Part shown: positions 42,831 through 51,255 of the stretch, piece after piece
How the letters are laid out: the number at the start of each line of letters is the position of its first letter
How positions within the stretch are numbered: position 1 is the stretch's first letter
Assembly (NCBI RefSeq): GCF_011604685.1
Contig: NZ_CP050063.1
Coordinates: 1,262,501-1,326,500, forward strand
DNA length: 64,000 nt
Source: Spirosoma aureum
GTDB taxonomy: Bacteria > Bacteroidota > Bacteroidia > Cytophagales > Spirosomataceae
Direction: 5' to 3'
The notes under the pieces: generated by a model
What the model was told of the DNA's origin: nothing
The model's database searches: none
What the model saw: the letters and a program-made list of their open reading frames with translations, nothing else
Program-made: the position numbers and the translations under genes

Positions 42831-44045
42831 ATGCACCCGAATGAGCGCTTAGGCCGCTTACCTACTAATTGGACGTCCAACTACATTTATGCTGTTGTTT
42901 TCTCGTCGTTCTGTGTAATGATGGGCCTGTTGTGGGACATTATGTGGCACATGAGTATTGGCCGCGATGGTTTGTTTGCGCCACCACATGTTGTAATTTA
43001 CGTAGGAGCGGTGGTCTCCGGCCTGTTTTCAGCCTACCAGATCCTGAAATTAACATTCACTAAAAATCATCCGGGCCGGGCTCAGGCAGTTCCTTTCTGG
43101 GGCGTTTTCTATGGACCATTGGGGGCCATGTTCTGCGTTTGGGGTGCATTGGCTATGTTGACATCAGCACCATTTGACGACTGGTGGCATAATACGTATG
43201 GGCTTGATGTTCAGATACTAACCCCACCCCATACAATTCTGGCCATTGGGATCATGACTGTGCAGTTTGGGGCAATGGTTGGTGTATTGGCTTTACAGAA
43301 TCAATATCGAAACCAAACCGTAAGTGAGATTACTGGCGGTAATCGGCGGCTTTTGCTGCTGAAATGGTTGTTCGCAATTTCAGCAGGGTTGCTGCTGATG
43401 ATGCTATATACGTTGCTTTCCGAGTCAATGGGAATGCGCGAATCGCACCATTCCAGCTACTATATTACTGCTGCCATCATCTTCCCATTTTACCTGCTGG
43501 CCGTAGGGCGCGGTTCCATGCTTCGCTGGCCAATTACGGCTATTACAGGTATCTACATGATTGGTATGCTAGTACCAAGCTGGATTCTGCCCTACTTTCC
43601 GGCTACCCCACGGCTTGGTCCCGTTCTCAACCCGATCACCCATTATCAGCCGTTTCTGTTTCCGGTGGTCTTAATTATCCCGGCGCTGGCTCTCGACTGG
43701 TTGATGCACCGGGTTGAGCTACCCGCCAATGGAAAACGAAAACTGAATGATTGGGTGCTGGCTCTTTTATATGCTGTAGTATTTATGGTCGTACTACTGG
43801 CCGTTCAGTGGCCATTTGGCGATTTTTTGCTCACCTCACCTTTTGCCCACAACGGCTTTTTTCTGTCTAATTCCTGGTCATACGATAGTCCCCCTGATTG
43901 GGAATACCGTTATGCTTTTGCCCCCTGGAACATCGAGTCGGCTACTGATTTCTGGATTAGTTTCGGTAAGGCTTTACTATATGCCACGCTGTCGGCCCGT
44001 GTTGGTCTACTTTGGGGGAACTGGATGAAACGGGTAGCGAGATGA
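42831..44045 (+). CDS. Multi-span membrane protein with duplicated WH...PPH motif
   Basis: A 404-residue protein with about ten membrane spans and no signal peptide. Two similar blocks occur: WDIMWHMSIGRD...APPH (residues 35-53) and FDDWWHNTYGLD...TPPH (115-134), each with Trp-His, Gly-x-Asp and Pro-Pro-His at near-identical spacing. The histidines at 40, 53, 120 and 134 could form a metal site at the membrane face. A third conserved-looking segment (NGFFLSNSWSYDSPPDWEYRYAF) lies at about 345-367. I know of related uncharacterised proteins with the PPH motif but no function. The stop overlaps the start of the next gene (ATGA), so the two are translationally coupled. Confidence 0.8.
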   Translation: MHPNERLGRLPTNWTSNYIYAVVFSSFCVMMGLLWDIMWHMSIGRDGLFAPPHVVIYVGAVVSGLFSAYQILKLTFTKNHPGRAQAVPFWGVFYGPLGAMFCVWGALAMLTSAPFDDWWHNTYGLDVQILTPPHTILAIGIMTVQFGAMVGVLALQNQYRNQTVSEITGGNRRLLLLKWLFAISAGLLLMMLYTLLSESMGMRESHHSSYYITAAIIFPFYLLAVGRGSMLRWPITAITGIYMIGMLVPSWILPYFPATPRLGPVLNPITHYQPFLFPVVLIIPALALDWLMHRVELPANGKRKLNDWVLALLYAVVFMVVLLAVQWPFGDFLLTSPFAHNGFFLSNSWSYDSPPDWEYRYAFAPWNIESATDFWISFGKALLYATLSARVGLLWGNWMKRVAR

Positions 44046-45763
44046 GATGCATTCAAACAGAAATGGGTATGACTAAGGATACAAGTAGAGTTTACTATCA
44101 ATTAAAGTGGTTTGTGTTTCTGTGTGCACTCATCAACTCATTGACTTATTCACTGACGGCAACGGCTCATGTGGGTAGTTCGGGCGTGATTGTGCAAAAA
44201 CAGGCCGGTAAATATCAGTTATTGATTCAGGTCAATCCACCCGATGTGGTGCCCGGAACGGCTAAGGTTACGGTATTTGTTGAACAGGGGCGCGTCAGTA
44301 GTATTGGTGCACGGCCAATTTATTTCCGTTCGGGCGATAAAGGTGCGCCAACCCACGATGTGCTGACACCAGTAGGCGACAACCGATATGAAGCTGACCT
44401 GTGGTTAATGGCATCGGGCTCGTCGAGCGTTGAACTAAGCATCGATGGACCCGACGGAAAGCAACAAGTTGTTGTGCCCGTGATGGCACTGGCCACCGCT
44501 CTGCGTGATATGCCCGCCGGAACGGGCTGGGGACTGGCCGCTATGGGTTTGTTGCTGGTTGTCATGCTGATTACAATTATTGGAGCCAGTAATGCCGACG
44601 GAATTGTGGCTCCTGATCAGTCAATTGGTGCAGCACTTCGGCGACGGCGACTGCTCGGAATGAGCATTGGCTTAGTTGTGTTAGTGCTGATTTTGGCCGG
44701 ATGGCGGTCGTGGTGGAACAGCACATCGGAACAATACCGAACACAACAACTATATCAGCCTTTGCCAATTCATGCATCCGTGAACGTGGCAAATGGCCAG
44801 CGTCAGCTGACGATTCAGATTGATACAACCGATTTTAAAAAAAACGGGCGTCGGCGGACACTGAGTTATATCCTTCCTGATCATGGGAAGCTCATGCACG
44901 CCTTTTTAGTCAGAATGCCGGGGCTGGATGCGTTCGCGCACTTACATCCGATTCGGCAGGATACATTACACTATAACGTGGCACTCCCGCCTTTGCCGGG
45001 GGGTAAATACCTGCTTTATGCGGATGTCGTGTATCGCAGTGGTTTTGCCGAAACTCTGACCGATACGGTAGAAATACCTTCGTTAAAAATTAGCCCCGAA
45101 GTTGCTGCAAATGCCAAACCGACGGATCGTGATGACAGCTGGCTCGTAACGGAACCGATGGGCGTAAAAGCCAATGCTGTGAACATGCCGCATCTGGATA
45201 ACGATATGGTTGTGTGTGGCAAACCTGGTGCCAGCATGAAACTGGAGGATGGTTCCAGTATGCTCTGGATGGACAAAGCGTCGCCGGATCTGGAAGCTGG
45301 AAAATTGTATAATCTGAAATTTGCAGTCGCTGATGCACAGGGGAAAGCGGCCCCATTAGAACCGTATCTGGGAATGGGTGGCCATGCGGCTATCCTGCGC
45401 TCGGATGGAACCGTTTATATCCATCTGCATCCGGTCGGGACCTATTCAATGGCAGCCGAAGGCTCACTGGTAGGTCGTATTGCAGATACTGCCCGTACAT
45501 TTCATTACCCTGATGCGGCTAAGTTCCGGGATAGTATCGATACCTACGTTACCAAATTAAATTCGCTGCCCGAGGCCGAAAAGAATACGTTGTTGATGAC
45601 AGCCATGCCGGCCATGAGCCATGCGATGAAAACCAACAACATGGTTGAGTTTCCCTACGCTTTCCCGCGTGCCGGACATTATCGGATCTGGGTGCAGGTG
45701 AAACGAAATGGTCGTGTTCTAACGGGCGTCTTTGATACGCAGGTAAACGAACCGCTTCTGTAA
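44042..45763 (+). CDS. Exported membrane-anchored protein with HLHP motifs
   Basis: A 573-residue protein whose ATG overlaps the stop of the preceding membrane gene. It has a hydrophobic N-terminal segment (KWFVFLCALINSLTYSL), a beta-rich domain of about 120 residues resembling a FixH/YtkA-like fold, two membrane spans (near residues 160-185 and 200-220), then an extracytoplasmic region. That region contains DHGKLMHAFLVRMPGL with AFAHLHPIR (about 280-305), MGGHAAILRSDG with YIHLHPVG (about 445-466) and a Met/His-rich MTAMPAMSHAMKTNNM (about 519-534). Repeated His and Met suggest copper or another soft metal. No assigned family is recognised. Confidence 0.8.
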   Translation: MRCIQTEMGMTKDTSRVYYQLKWFVFLCALINSLTYSLTATAHVGSSGVIVQKQAGKYQLLIQVNPPDVVPGTAKVTVFVEQGRVSSIGARPIYFRSGDKGAPTHDVLTPVGDNRYEADLWLMASGSSSVELSIDGPDGKQQVVVPVMALATALRDMPAGTGWGLAAMGLLLVVMLITIIGASNADGIVAPDQSIGAALRRRRLLGMSIGLVVLVLILAGWRSWWNSTSEQYRTQQLYQPLPIHASVNVANGQRQLTIQIDTTDFKKNGRRRTLSYILPDHGKLMHAFLVRMPGLDAFAHLHPIRQDTLHYNVALPPLPGGKYLLYADVVYRSGFAETLTDTVEIPSLKISPEVAANAKPTDRDDSWLVTEPMGVKANAVNMPHLDNDMVVCGKPGASMKLEDGSSMLWMDKASPDLEAGKLYNLKFAVADAQGKAAPLEPYLGMGGHAAILRSDGTVYIHLHPVGTYSMAAEGSLVGRIADTARTFHYPDAAKFRDSIDTYVTKLNSLPEAEKNTLLMTAMPAMSHAMKTNNMVEFPYAFPRAGHYRIWVQVKRNGRVLTGVFDTQVNEPLL

Positions 45764-45788
45764 ACAGTAGGTTCGGGCACTTTTCTGG

Positions 45789-45835
45789 TTTAGATGTCAT
45801 GGTAAACTGAGTTGCGGTTTACCATGACATCTAAA
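45789..45835 (+). terminator. 19-base perfect inverted repeat terminator
   Basis: Perfect 19-base arms (45789-45807 and 45817-45835, core GATGTCATGGTAAAC) around a 9-base loop follow the HLHP gene by 25 bases. The right arm ends in AAAAA rather than T, so termination in the rightward sense relies on the stem; read leftwards the T-run is present. Confidence 0.65.
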
Positions 45836-45861
45836 AATAACCTGCACGATTTCCAACGTTT

Positions 45862-46824
45862 ATGTCCCAATCCGTGACTCGTCGCCAACTAATGGCAACG
45901 TTGACCGCTGCTGCTGGCGCGTCCTTTTCACCTGCTTTGGCATCCTCGCAGTCTGAACTTACATCGGCTGTACCTGCGGCCACTCCTCCACCTTTCACAC
46001 TCTGCCTGAATATGAGCACCCTTCGTGGGCATAAGCTTGGCTTTGTCAAAGAGTTGGAAACTGCATCAAAAGCAGGCTTTCAGCATGTTGAAATCTGGAT
46101 TGAGTCGTTGCAGCAATATATTAAATCGGGTGGAACCGTGGCCGATGCCCGTAAAGTGTTGTCCGATCTGGGGATTCGGGTCGAAAACGCGATTGGATTT
46201 GCGCCCTGGATTATTGATGACGATGCTGCCCGCGCCAAAGGTCTCGACCAGATGAAGAGTGAAATGGAACTGCTGGCTCAGATTGGCTGCAAGCGGGTAG
46301 CAACGCCGTCGATCGGTGCCCAAACGGCCGAAGCACCCATCATTGACCTGAAAAAAGCCGCTGAACGCTATCGGGCTATCCTCGAACTAGGCGACAAAAC
46401 AGGTGTCGTTCCACAACTGGAAATGTGGGGCTTCTCGAAAAACCTTAGCCGCGTAAGTGAAGTCATGTATGTGGCTCTTGAAACGGGCCATCCGTCGGCC
46501 CGGCTTTTGCTTGACATTTACCATATTTTTAAAGGTGGTTCCAGTCTCGATAGCCTTCCCCTAATTGGTAAGCCAGCCATTGAGGTCTTTCACGTCAATG
46601 ATTATCCTGCCAACATGACTCGTCAGGTCATTACCGATGCCGATCGGGTATACCCCGGCGATGGTGTTGCGCCGATTAAAGAGACCCTGAAACGAATTAA
46701 AGATCCTAACAAATCGATCATCCTTTCGCTGGAAGTGTTCAATAAAAACTACTACGCGCAGGAGGCCATGACGGTCGCTAAGACGTCAATGGAGAAGATG
46801 AAAAATATGGTGGTCGGGGTGTAG
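45862..46824 (+). CDS. Exported sugar-phosphate isomerase/epimerase-like TIM barrel
   Basis: A 320-residue protein with a Tat-type signal (VTRRQLMATLTAAAGASFSPALA). The mature part is an AP-endonuclease-2/xylose-isomerase-like TIM barrel: CLNMSTLRGHKLGF, ELETASKAGFQHVEIWIESL, MELLAQIGCKRVATPSIGAQ, VVPQLEMWGFSKNLSRV, RLLLDIYHIFKGGSS and ILSLEVFNKNYYAQEA, which carry the metal-ligand acidic and His residues. Proteins of this IolE/YcjR-like group act on keto-sugars or inositols; export suggests a periplasmic substrate. It is monocistronic. Confidence 0.9.
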   Translation: MSQSVTRRQLMATLTAAAGASFSPALASSQSELTSAVPAATPPPFTLCLNMSTLRGHKLGFVKELETASKAGFQHVEIWIESLQQYIKSGGTVADARKVLSDLGIRVENAIGFAPWIIDDDAARAKGLDQMKSEMELLAQIGCKRVATPSIGAQTAEAPIIDLKKAAERYRAILELGDKTGVVPQLEMWGFSKNLSRVSEVMYVALETGHPSARLLLDIYHIFKGGSSLDSLPLIGKPAIEVFHVNDYPANMTRQVITDADRVYPGDGVAPIKETLKRIKDPNKSIILSLEVFNKNYYAQEAMTVAKTSMEKMKNMVVGV

Positions 46825-46839
46825 CATGATGTAAGTGAC

Positions 46840-46893
46840 GAATTAAGCGTGAAAAGCGTGAATAATTTATTCGACACGTTTCACGCTTAATTC
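46840..46893. terminator. Inverted repeat between convergent genes
   Basis: Arms GAATTAAGCGTGAAAAGCGTG (46840-46860, one base over 20 and so better described as AATTAAGCGTGAAA plus a short tail) and CACGTTTCACGCTTAATTC (46875-46893) pair with a 2-base bulge around a 14-base loop. It separates the isomerase-like and APP1-like genes and is probably a shared terminator. Confidence 0.65.
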
Positions 46894-46897
46894 CTGG

Positions 46898-48025
46898 TTA
46901 TTCCTTATCAGCACGCCTGTCGGCCCGGATTTCTGGAATGGTATCCGGGTCGATCAATCCCAGCGAAGCCGCATGTTCAGCGGCTTCAACCGTATCGGGA
47001 ACCAGTAGCATCGGTACATCGAATGCTTCTGCCGTCCGGATAAGTTCACGAACGTCTTCGTCGCGCCGGTCTTCCGAAACATCGCGAATGTAGATTGCCC
47101 GTATTCGGCCGGGATTCTCGCGAACTACCTGCGTATAAATTTCGGGGTCCTGCTGGCCACTATCACCGATCAGTACAAACGGCAATTGCGGATTCACATC
47201 CAGCACTTTTCTGATCATGGCCAGTTTGTGGGTGTGATGGGATTGCGACGAAAGTATAGCTGGGCTAAAACTCAGGTCGCGCAGCAAAATCGGACCTTTG
47301 GGAATGCCCTGAATCCGGAAGAAGTCGATAAGGAGATCATATAAATTCCACGGGCTGCTCGATACAAAATAGATCGGATTAAACAATGTCGTGACAGGCC
47401 CGCTCTGTAATGCCCGATAAAACGCGGCTACTCCCGCAAAGGGCAGGCGTGTGTAAGCGTTCCCAAGAAACGTAAGCCGGGCCGTTTGCAGAAGACTGGT
47501 TGCTCCCGTTACGAGCACCGTATCATCGATATCAGAAATGATCCCAAACTGGCTGTAAAGGGGCGAAATCATCAGGTAGCCATCTTTAATCACCGGTTCG
47601 CCAGTTGGTTGCACAATAGCATCCAGCGAATACCGAACGGGAAACCAGGCACGACCAGGCGGCAGATTGTCTGGTGGGTTAATCGTCATTTCAAAATAAC
47701 CTTCTTTATCCGTTACGGCCGTATTCGATTTGCCAAATGCGTCCACACGTACCGTTACGCCCGGCACTTCGTCGCTTTCGAACCGTTGGTACGTAGCCAG
47801 CAAATTTTGCCAGAATGTATCATTGTCGCTGGGGGTGCTTAGATCGCGTTCTCGCAAAACACGTCCAGTGATCCAAACGGCCGTTGGACTGCCAAAGCCA
47901 CGGTAATAAACAATTTTATACGGTTTTTTTGCGTCGAGTCGGCTGAAAAGACGGTTTTTAAGGCGGTCGAACTGAGCTTCAGCGTCGGTTGAGGCACTAA
48001 CTAAAAAATCTTTCCAGGTCGTCAT
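46898..48025 (-). CDS. APP1-like phosphatidate phosphatase (DUF2183)
   Basis: A 375-residue protein with the DUF2183/APP1 catalytic domain. The HAD-like catalytic motif DxDxT is in FGIISDIDDTVLVTG, followed by YFVSSSPWNLYDLLIDFFRIQGIPKGPILLRD and LIGDSGQQDPEIYTQVVRENPGRI. An N-terminal beta-rich region (about residues 35-150, with ITGRVLRERD and the Ig-like DKEGYFEMTI) resembles the accessory domain in bacterial APP1 proteins. The predicted reaction is dephosphorylation of phosphatidate or a related phospholipid. Its start overlaps the stop of the DUF2064 transferase gene by four bases, so the two form a coupled operon. Confidence 0.88.
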   Translation of the reverse strand: MTTWKDFLVSASTDAEAQFDRLKNRLFSRLDAKKPYKIVYYRGFGSPTAVWITGRVLRERDLSTPSDNDTFWQNLLATYQRFESDEVPGVTVRVDAFGKSNTAVTDKEGYFEMTINPPDNLPPGRAWFPVRYSLDAIVQPTGEPVIKDGYLMISPLYSQFGIISDIDDTVLVTGATSLLQTARLTFLGNAYTRLPFAGVAAFYRALQSGPVTTLFNPIYFVSSSPWNLYDLLIDFFRIQGIPKGPILLRDLSFSPAILSSQSHHTHKLAMIRKVLDVNPQLPFVLIGDSGQQDPEIYTQVVRENPGRIRAIYIRDVSEDRRDEDVRELIRTAEAFDVPMLLVPDTVEAAEHAASLGLIDPDTIPEIRADRRADKE

Positions 48026-48612
48026 TTGATGGCACGTTCATAATCTCCCCACTCGTCAATATCTGTTAATTCGGCTAATAACTCGAAGGTCAGACTGTTT
48101 TGCAAAATAGCTAATTCGGTCAGTTGCCGAAGTTCAGGCTGGCTCCAGGGCATATTTTCGAACAAAAAAGGAAACAATTGCTTCATACCCAATAAATAAT
48201 AACCACCATCGGTCGCCGGGCCAATCACAACGTCGGCTACGTTCAGCGCGTCGAAAGCCAGTTGGATATGATCTGAAGTAATATCGAGGCAATCGCTGCC
48301 AATAATGACAATTCGGTCGCCGGAAGAACCCTCGCTAATCTGTTCTCGGAAAGCGTTCAGCATACGTTGGCCCAGGTCATCACCAGTCTGAAGTCGTTTC
48401 TCGTAACGATCCCAACCGTCGCTCGGGTTTATGAAATCGCCGTAGTATACAACTTTATGATACGGTAACCCCTGCGTAATGTTCTGAGTATGCCGAAGCA
48501 GGTGCCGATATACTTGTACGGCCCGTTCATCGCCAACGGTTCGGGCAATGCGCGTTTTGACCTGACCGGCAATGGGGTTTTTAACGAAGATAATAAGGTG
48601 ATTCTCGGCCAT
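48022..48612 (-). CDS. TIGR04282/DUF2064 glycosyltransferase-like protein
   Basis: A 196-residue GT-A-like nucleotidyl/glycosyl transferase. Motifs: HLIIFVKNPIAGQVKTRIA (nucleotide-binding N-terminus), LGQRMLNAFREQ, IVIIGSDCLDITSDHIQLAFDAL and DVVIGPATDGGYYLLGMKQLFPFLFENMPWS. The family is often annotated as arsenosugar-biosynthesis glycosyltransferase or as a putative cofactor nucleotidyltransferase; a role in arsenic chemistry here has no local support. It is first in a two-gene operon with the APP1-like phosphatase, which suggests a lipid- or polyol-linked role. Confidence 0.85.
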   Translation of the reverse strand: MAENHLIIFVKNPIAGQVKTRIARTVGDERAVQVYRHLLRHTQNITQGLPYHKVVYYGDFINPSDGWDRYEKRLQTGDDLGQRMLNAFREQISEGSSGDRIVIIGSDCLDITSDHIQLAFDALNVADVVIGPATDGGYYLLGMKQLFPFLFENMPWSQPELRQLTELAILQNSLTFELLAELTDIDEWGDYERAIK

Positions 48613-48642
48613 ACGAGGGTTTGGTGGTAACTTGCGAACGAA

Positions 48643-48705
48643 ATTAGTGATTGGAGATTAGTCGTCTGGCGTAAATGCCAGCCAACCACTAATCACCAGT
48701 CACTA
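48643..48705. repeat. Imperfect hairpin in the divergent gap before ridA
   Basis: TTAGTGATTGGAGATTAG-type units at 48643-48670 face GCCAGCC and CACTAATCACCAGTCACTAA-type units at 48677-48705, pairing with several mismatches around CGTAAAT. The gap lies between two divergent genes, so the element probably covers promoters rather than ending transcripts. It resembles the octamer hairpins at 37252-37303 and 49085-49195 in design. Confidence 0.5.
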
Positions 48706-48720
48706 AACACTAATAAAACC

Positions 48721-49089
48721 ATGAGCAAACAAATTGTTTATACGGAACAGGCTCCCGCGCCGATCGGGCCTTATAGTCAGGCCGTAAAGGTGAAGGATAT
48801 GCTATTCGTTTCTGGGCAGGTAGCCATTGAATTAGCTCCACTTGGCGACATCCAGGCTGAAACGCAGAAAGTAATGGAAAACATCGGAGCCATTCTGAGA
48901 GCTGCTGGAATGGACTATGTTAACGTTGTCAAGTCTAGTATTTTTGTCAAAGACATGAACAATTTCGCGGCTATCAATGAAGTATATGGCCGGTTCTTTA
49001 CCAGCGAACCACCCGCCCGCGAAACCGTTGAAGTGGCTCGTTTGCCAAAAGATGTAAATGTTGAAATTTCAGTAATAGCTGTGCAATGA
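48721..49089 (+). CDS. ridA: RidA-family enamine/imine deaminase
   Basis: A 122-residue RidA (YjgF/YER057c/UK114) protein. Markers are APAPIGPYSQAVKVKDMLFVSGQ, KVMENIGAILRAAGMDYVNVVKSSIFVKDMNNFAAINEVYGRFF and PPARETVEVARLPKDVNVEISVIAV; the Arg in PARETVEV is the catalytic residue of the family. It hydrolyses 2-aminoacrylate and other reactive enamines arising from PLP enzymes. Its length is normal. gltX follows after an octamer-repeat hairpin, and the RidA stop codon lies at the left edge of that hairpin. Confidence 0.95.
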   Translation: MSKQIVYTEQAPAPIGPYSQAVKVKDMLFVSGQVAIELAPLGDIQAETQKVMENIGAILRAAGMDYVNVVKSSIFVKDMNNFAAINEVYGRFFTSEPPARETVEVARLPKDVNVEISVIAVQ

Positions 49090-49195
49090 GTGAATGGGCG
49101 ACTGAGTAAATGAGTGAATGAGTGAATAGCCTGGTTAGCGTATGTGGTGCGCCTAAGCTATTCACTCATTTACTCATTCACCCATTCACTCATTT
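49085..49195. repeat. Large octamer-array hairpin between ridA and gltX
   Basis: The left arm (49085-49130) consists of GAGTGAAT-like octamers and the right arm (49157-49195) of their complements (ATTCACTC). The arms match almost fully, except that the left arm has one additional octamer unit. The loop is about 26 bases. The element fills the ridA-gltX gap and touches the ridA stop codon. Confidence 0.75.
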
Positions 49196-49211
49196 ACTAA
49201 TTATTACTCCC

Positions 49212-50753
49212 ATGCAAAACACTGTTCGCGTTCGTTTCGCACCCAGTCCTACCGGCCCGCTGCATATTGGCGGGGTGCGTACTGCGCTTTATAATTACCT
49301 GTTCGCCCGGAAAATGGGCGGCAAAATGCTCCTTCGTATCGAAGATACCGATCAGAATCGCTTTGTGCCGGGTGCCGAAGACTATATTCTGGAAGCCCTT
49401 CGCTGGGTTGGTATCGAGATCGACGAAGGGCAGGGAACGGGCGGGCCTCATGCGCCTTACCGCCAGTCGGAGCGTAGAGACATTTACCAGAAAGAAGCTC
49501 AGCGATTAGTTGACGAAGGGAAAGCCTACTATGCCTTTGATACGGCTGATGAACTCGATGCGATGCGCAAACGGCTTGAGGAAGCCAATGCGCCAGCCGC
49601 TCAATACAACGCTATTACCCGGATGCAGATGCGGAACTCACTGACTATGAAGTTCGATGAGGTTCAGGCACGTATAGGTGCGGGCGATCCGTATGTTATT
49701 CGGCTAAAAACGCCACGCAAAGAGGAGGTCCGACTGAATGACCTTATTCGGGGTTGGGTCAATGTGCATTCGTCGGCTATCGATGATAAAGTTCTGCTAA
49801 AATCGGACGGTTTGCCGACCTATCACCTGGCCAACATTGTAGACGATCACCTGATGGGTATTACGCATGTAATCCGGGGTGAAGAATGGTTGCCATCGGC
49901 TCCGTTGCATGTGCTCTTGTATCGGTATTTGGGCTGGGAGGATACCATGCCGCAGTTTGCCCACCTGCCGTTGCTGCTTAAGCCCGAAGGCAATGGCAAA
50001 CTTAGTAAGCGCGATGCCGATTTAGGCGGTTTTCCCATCTTTCCGTTGCAGTGGACCGACCCTTTTTCGGGTCAGGTTGCTAAAGGATTCCGCGAAGAGG
50101 GTTATCTGCCCGAAGCGACGGTCAACTTCCTGGCCTTGCTGGGCTGGAATCCGGGCACCGAACAGGAACTCTTTACGATGGATGAGCTGATTGCGAGTTT
50201 CGATATTGGGCAGGTTCACAAAGCCGGTGCGCGTTTCGATATCCAGAAAGCACAATGGTTCAATCACCAGTATGTTCGGCAACGGCCAGATGCAGAACTG
50301 GCTCCAACTGTTAAGCAACAGGCCGAAACGGCCGGGTTTAGCTGCTCGCTGGAGAAAGCCAAAAAGATTGTCGCGTTACTGAAAGGACGTGTCAATTTTG
50401 CCCACGAAATCTTTACTGAAGCCGGAACGATTTTCAATGCGCCAACGAGCTATGATGAAGCGATTGCCGCTGCCAAATGGAACGACGATGCAATCCGGGC
50501 TGTAACAGCCTTCCGCGATGCGTTGCAGACCTTCGACGGTGAGTTCATTGCCGATAACATCAAACACACACTGGGCGATGCGATGCAGCAGGCTGGTATC
50601 AAACAAGGTAAAATTATGCAGGCAATGCGTTTAGCTCTTACAGGCTCTGGCGCCGGTCCTGACCTGATGCTTACCATGGAAATCATTGGTAAAGACGAAA
50701 CGATTAAGCGGCTGGAACAGGCATTGAACACGCTGAAGACCACTGTTAGTTAA
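49212..50753 (+). CDS. gltX: Glutamate--tRNA ligase
   Basis: A 513-residue class I aminoacyl-tRNA synthetase. The start is the ATG at 49212, giving the standard N-terminus NTVRVRFAPSPTGPLHIGG with the HIGH motif as HIGG; the longer frame adds 30 residues encoded by the repeat. RTALYNYLFARK, EDTDQNR, the KMSKS-like GKLSKRDADLG and the C-terminal anticodon-binding region (RVNFAHEIFTEAG, QAMRLALTGSG) follow. It charges tRNA-Glu with glutamate and is essential. A hairpin with the ACCTATAAGG core follows its stop. Confidence 0.97.
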   Translation: MQNTVRVRFAPSPTGPLHIGGVRTALYNYLFARKMGGKMLLRIEDTDQNRFVPGAEDYILEALRWVGIEIDEGQGTGGPHAPYRQSERRDIYQKEAQRLVDEGKAYYAFDTADELDAMRKRLEEANAPAAQYNAITRMQMRNSLTMKFDEVQARIGAGDPYVIRLKTPRKEEVRLNDLIRGWVNVHSSAIDDKVLLKSDGLPTYHLANIVDDHLMGITHVIRGEEWLPSAPLHVLLYRYLGWEDTMPQFAHLPLLLKPEGNGKLSKRDADLGGFPIFPLQWTDPFSGQVAKGFREEGYLPEATVNFLALLGWNPGTEQELFTMDELIASFDIGQVHKAGARFDIQKAQWFNHQYVRQRPDAELAPTVKQQAETAGFSCSLEKAKKIVALLKGRVNFAHEIFTEAGTIFNAPTSYDEAIAAAKWNDDAIRAVTAFRDALQTFDGEFIADNIKHTLGDAMQQAGIKQGKIMQAMRLALTGSGAGPDLMLTMEIIGKDETIKRLEQALNTLKTTVS

Positions 50754-50762
50754 TGATTTTTA

Positions 50763-50795
50763 AAACCTATAAGGCCTCAAAGACCTTATAGGTTT
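50763..50795 (+). terminator. ACCTATAAGG-type hairpin after gltX
   Basis: Arms AAACCTATAAGG (50763-50774) and CCTTATAGGTTT (50784-50795) are perfectly complementary around a 9-base loop, ending in TTTG. It follows the gltX stop and shares its core with the element at 39118-39150. Confidence 0.75.
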
Positions 50796-50814
50796 GTATC
50801 TCGATAGAACACTC

Positions 50815-51105
50815 ATGGCAAAGAAGAAAACGAACCCTGACGAAAACGATAAGCCACGCGTTCATAAAGAACTCGAAGGCTTCGATATTCAGATTAACTC
50901 GTTTGGTGAAATCACAACGAGTTTTGATATCGACAAAATCAACCAGTTTCTGAATAAGACGGTTGACGATAAGAAACTGCGCCATCGAACGGATCTTAAT
51001 CTCAAAGGTGAGCCGGAGCCGGACGAAACAGATGATGATCCGGACGATGAACGACTCTTCGATGAGACCGATAACGATCTGCCCGACGATATCAATCAAC
51101 GCTAA
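50815..51105 (+). CDS. Small acidic protein, unknown function
   Basis: A 96-residue protein from the ATG at 50815 (AKKKTNPDENDKPRVHKELEGF); the longer frame starts with TTG. The middle has an amphipathic segment, FDIQINSFGEITTSFDIDKINQFLN, and the C-terminal third is extremely acidic (EPDETDDDPDDERLF). No cysteine, signal peptide or membrane segment is present. The ITTSFDIDKINQFLN region is found in small conserved proteins of Cytophagales as far as I recall; no function is known. It has its own intrinsic terminator. Confidence 0.75.
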   Translation: MAKKKTNPDENDKPRVHKELEGFDIQINSFGEITTSFDIDKINQFLNKTVDDKKLRHRTDLNLKGEPEPDETDDDPDDERLFDETDNDLPDDINQR

Positions 51106-51107
51106 CG

Positions 51108-51143
51108 GCCCGACCCGCAAAAACGCCCGGTCGGGCATTTTTT
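51108..51143 (+). terminator. Intrinsic terminator of the small acidic gene
   Basis: GCCCGACC (51108-51115) and GGTCGGGC (51129-51136) form the stem, followed by ATTTTTT. A standard rightward terminator. Confidence 0.9.
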
Positions 51144-51255
51144 GTGCCGTTTATACGAATAAACGACTGTAAAATGACCGTCTTTCCGTAGTTTTCGTCC
51201 ATAAATAACTGCACCGGCAATCGGTGACTATACGACAACCATAACCGCTCTCAGT

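Noticed and set aside
49085..49195. CRISPR array
   Set aside because: The octamers lie side by side without spacers and face their own complements; there are no cas genes in the window.
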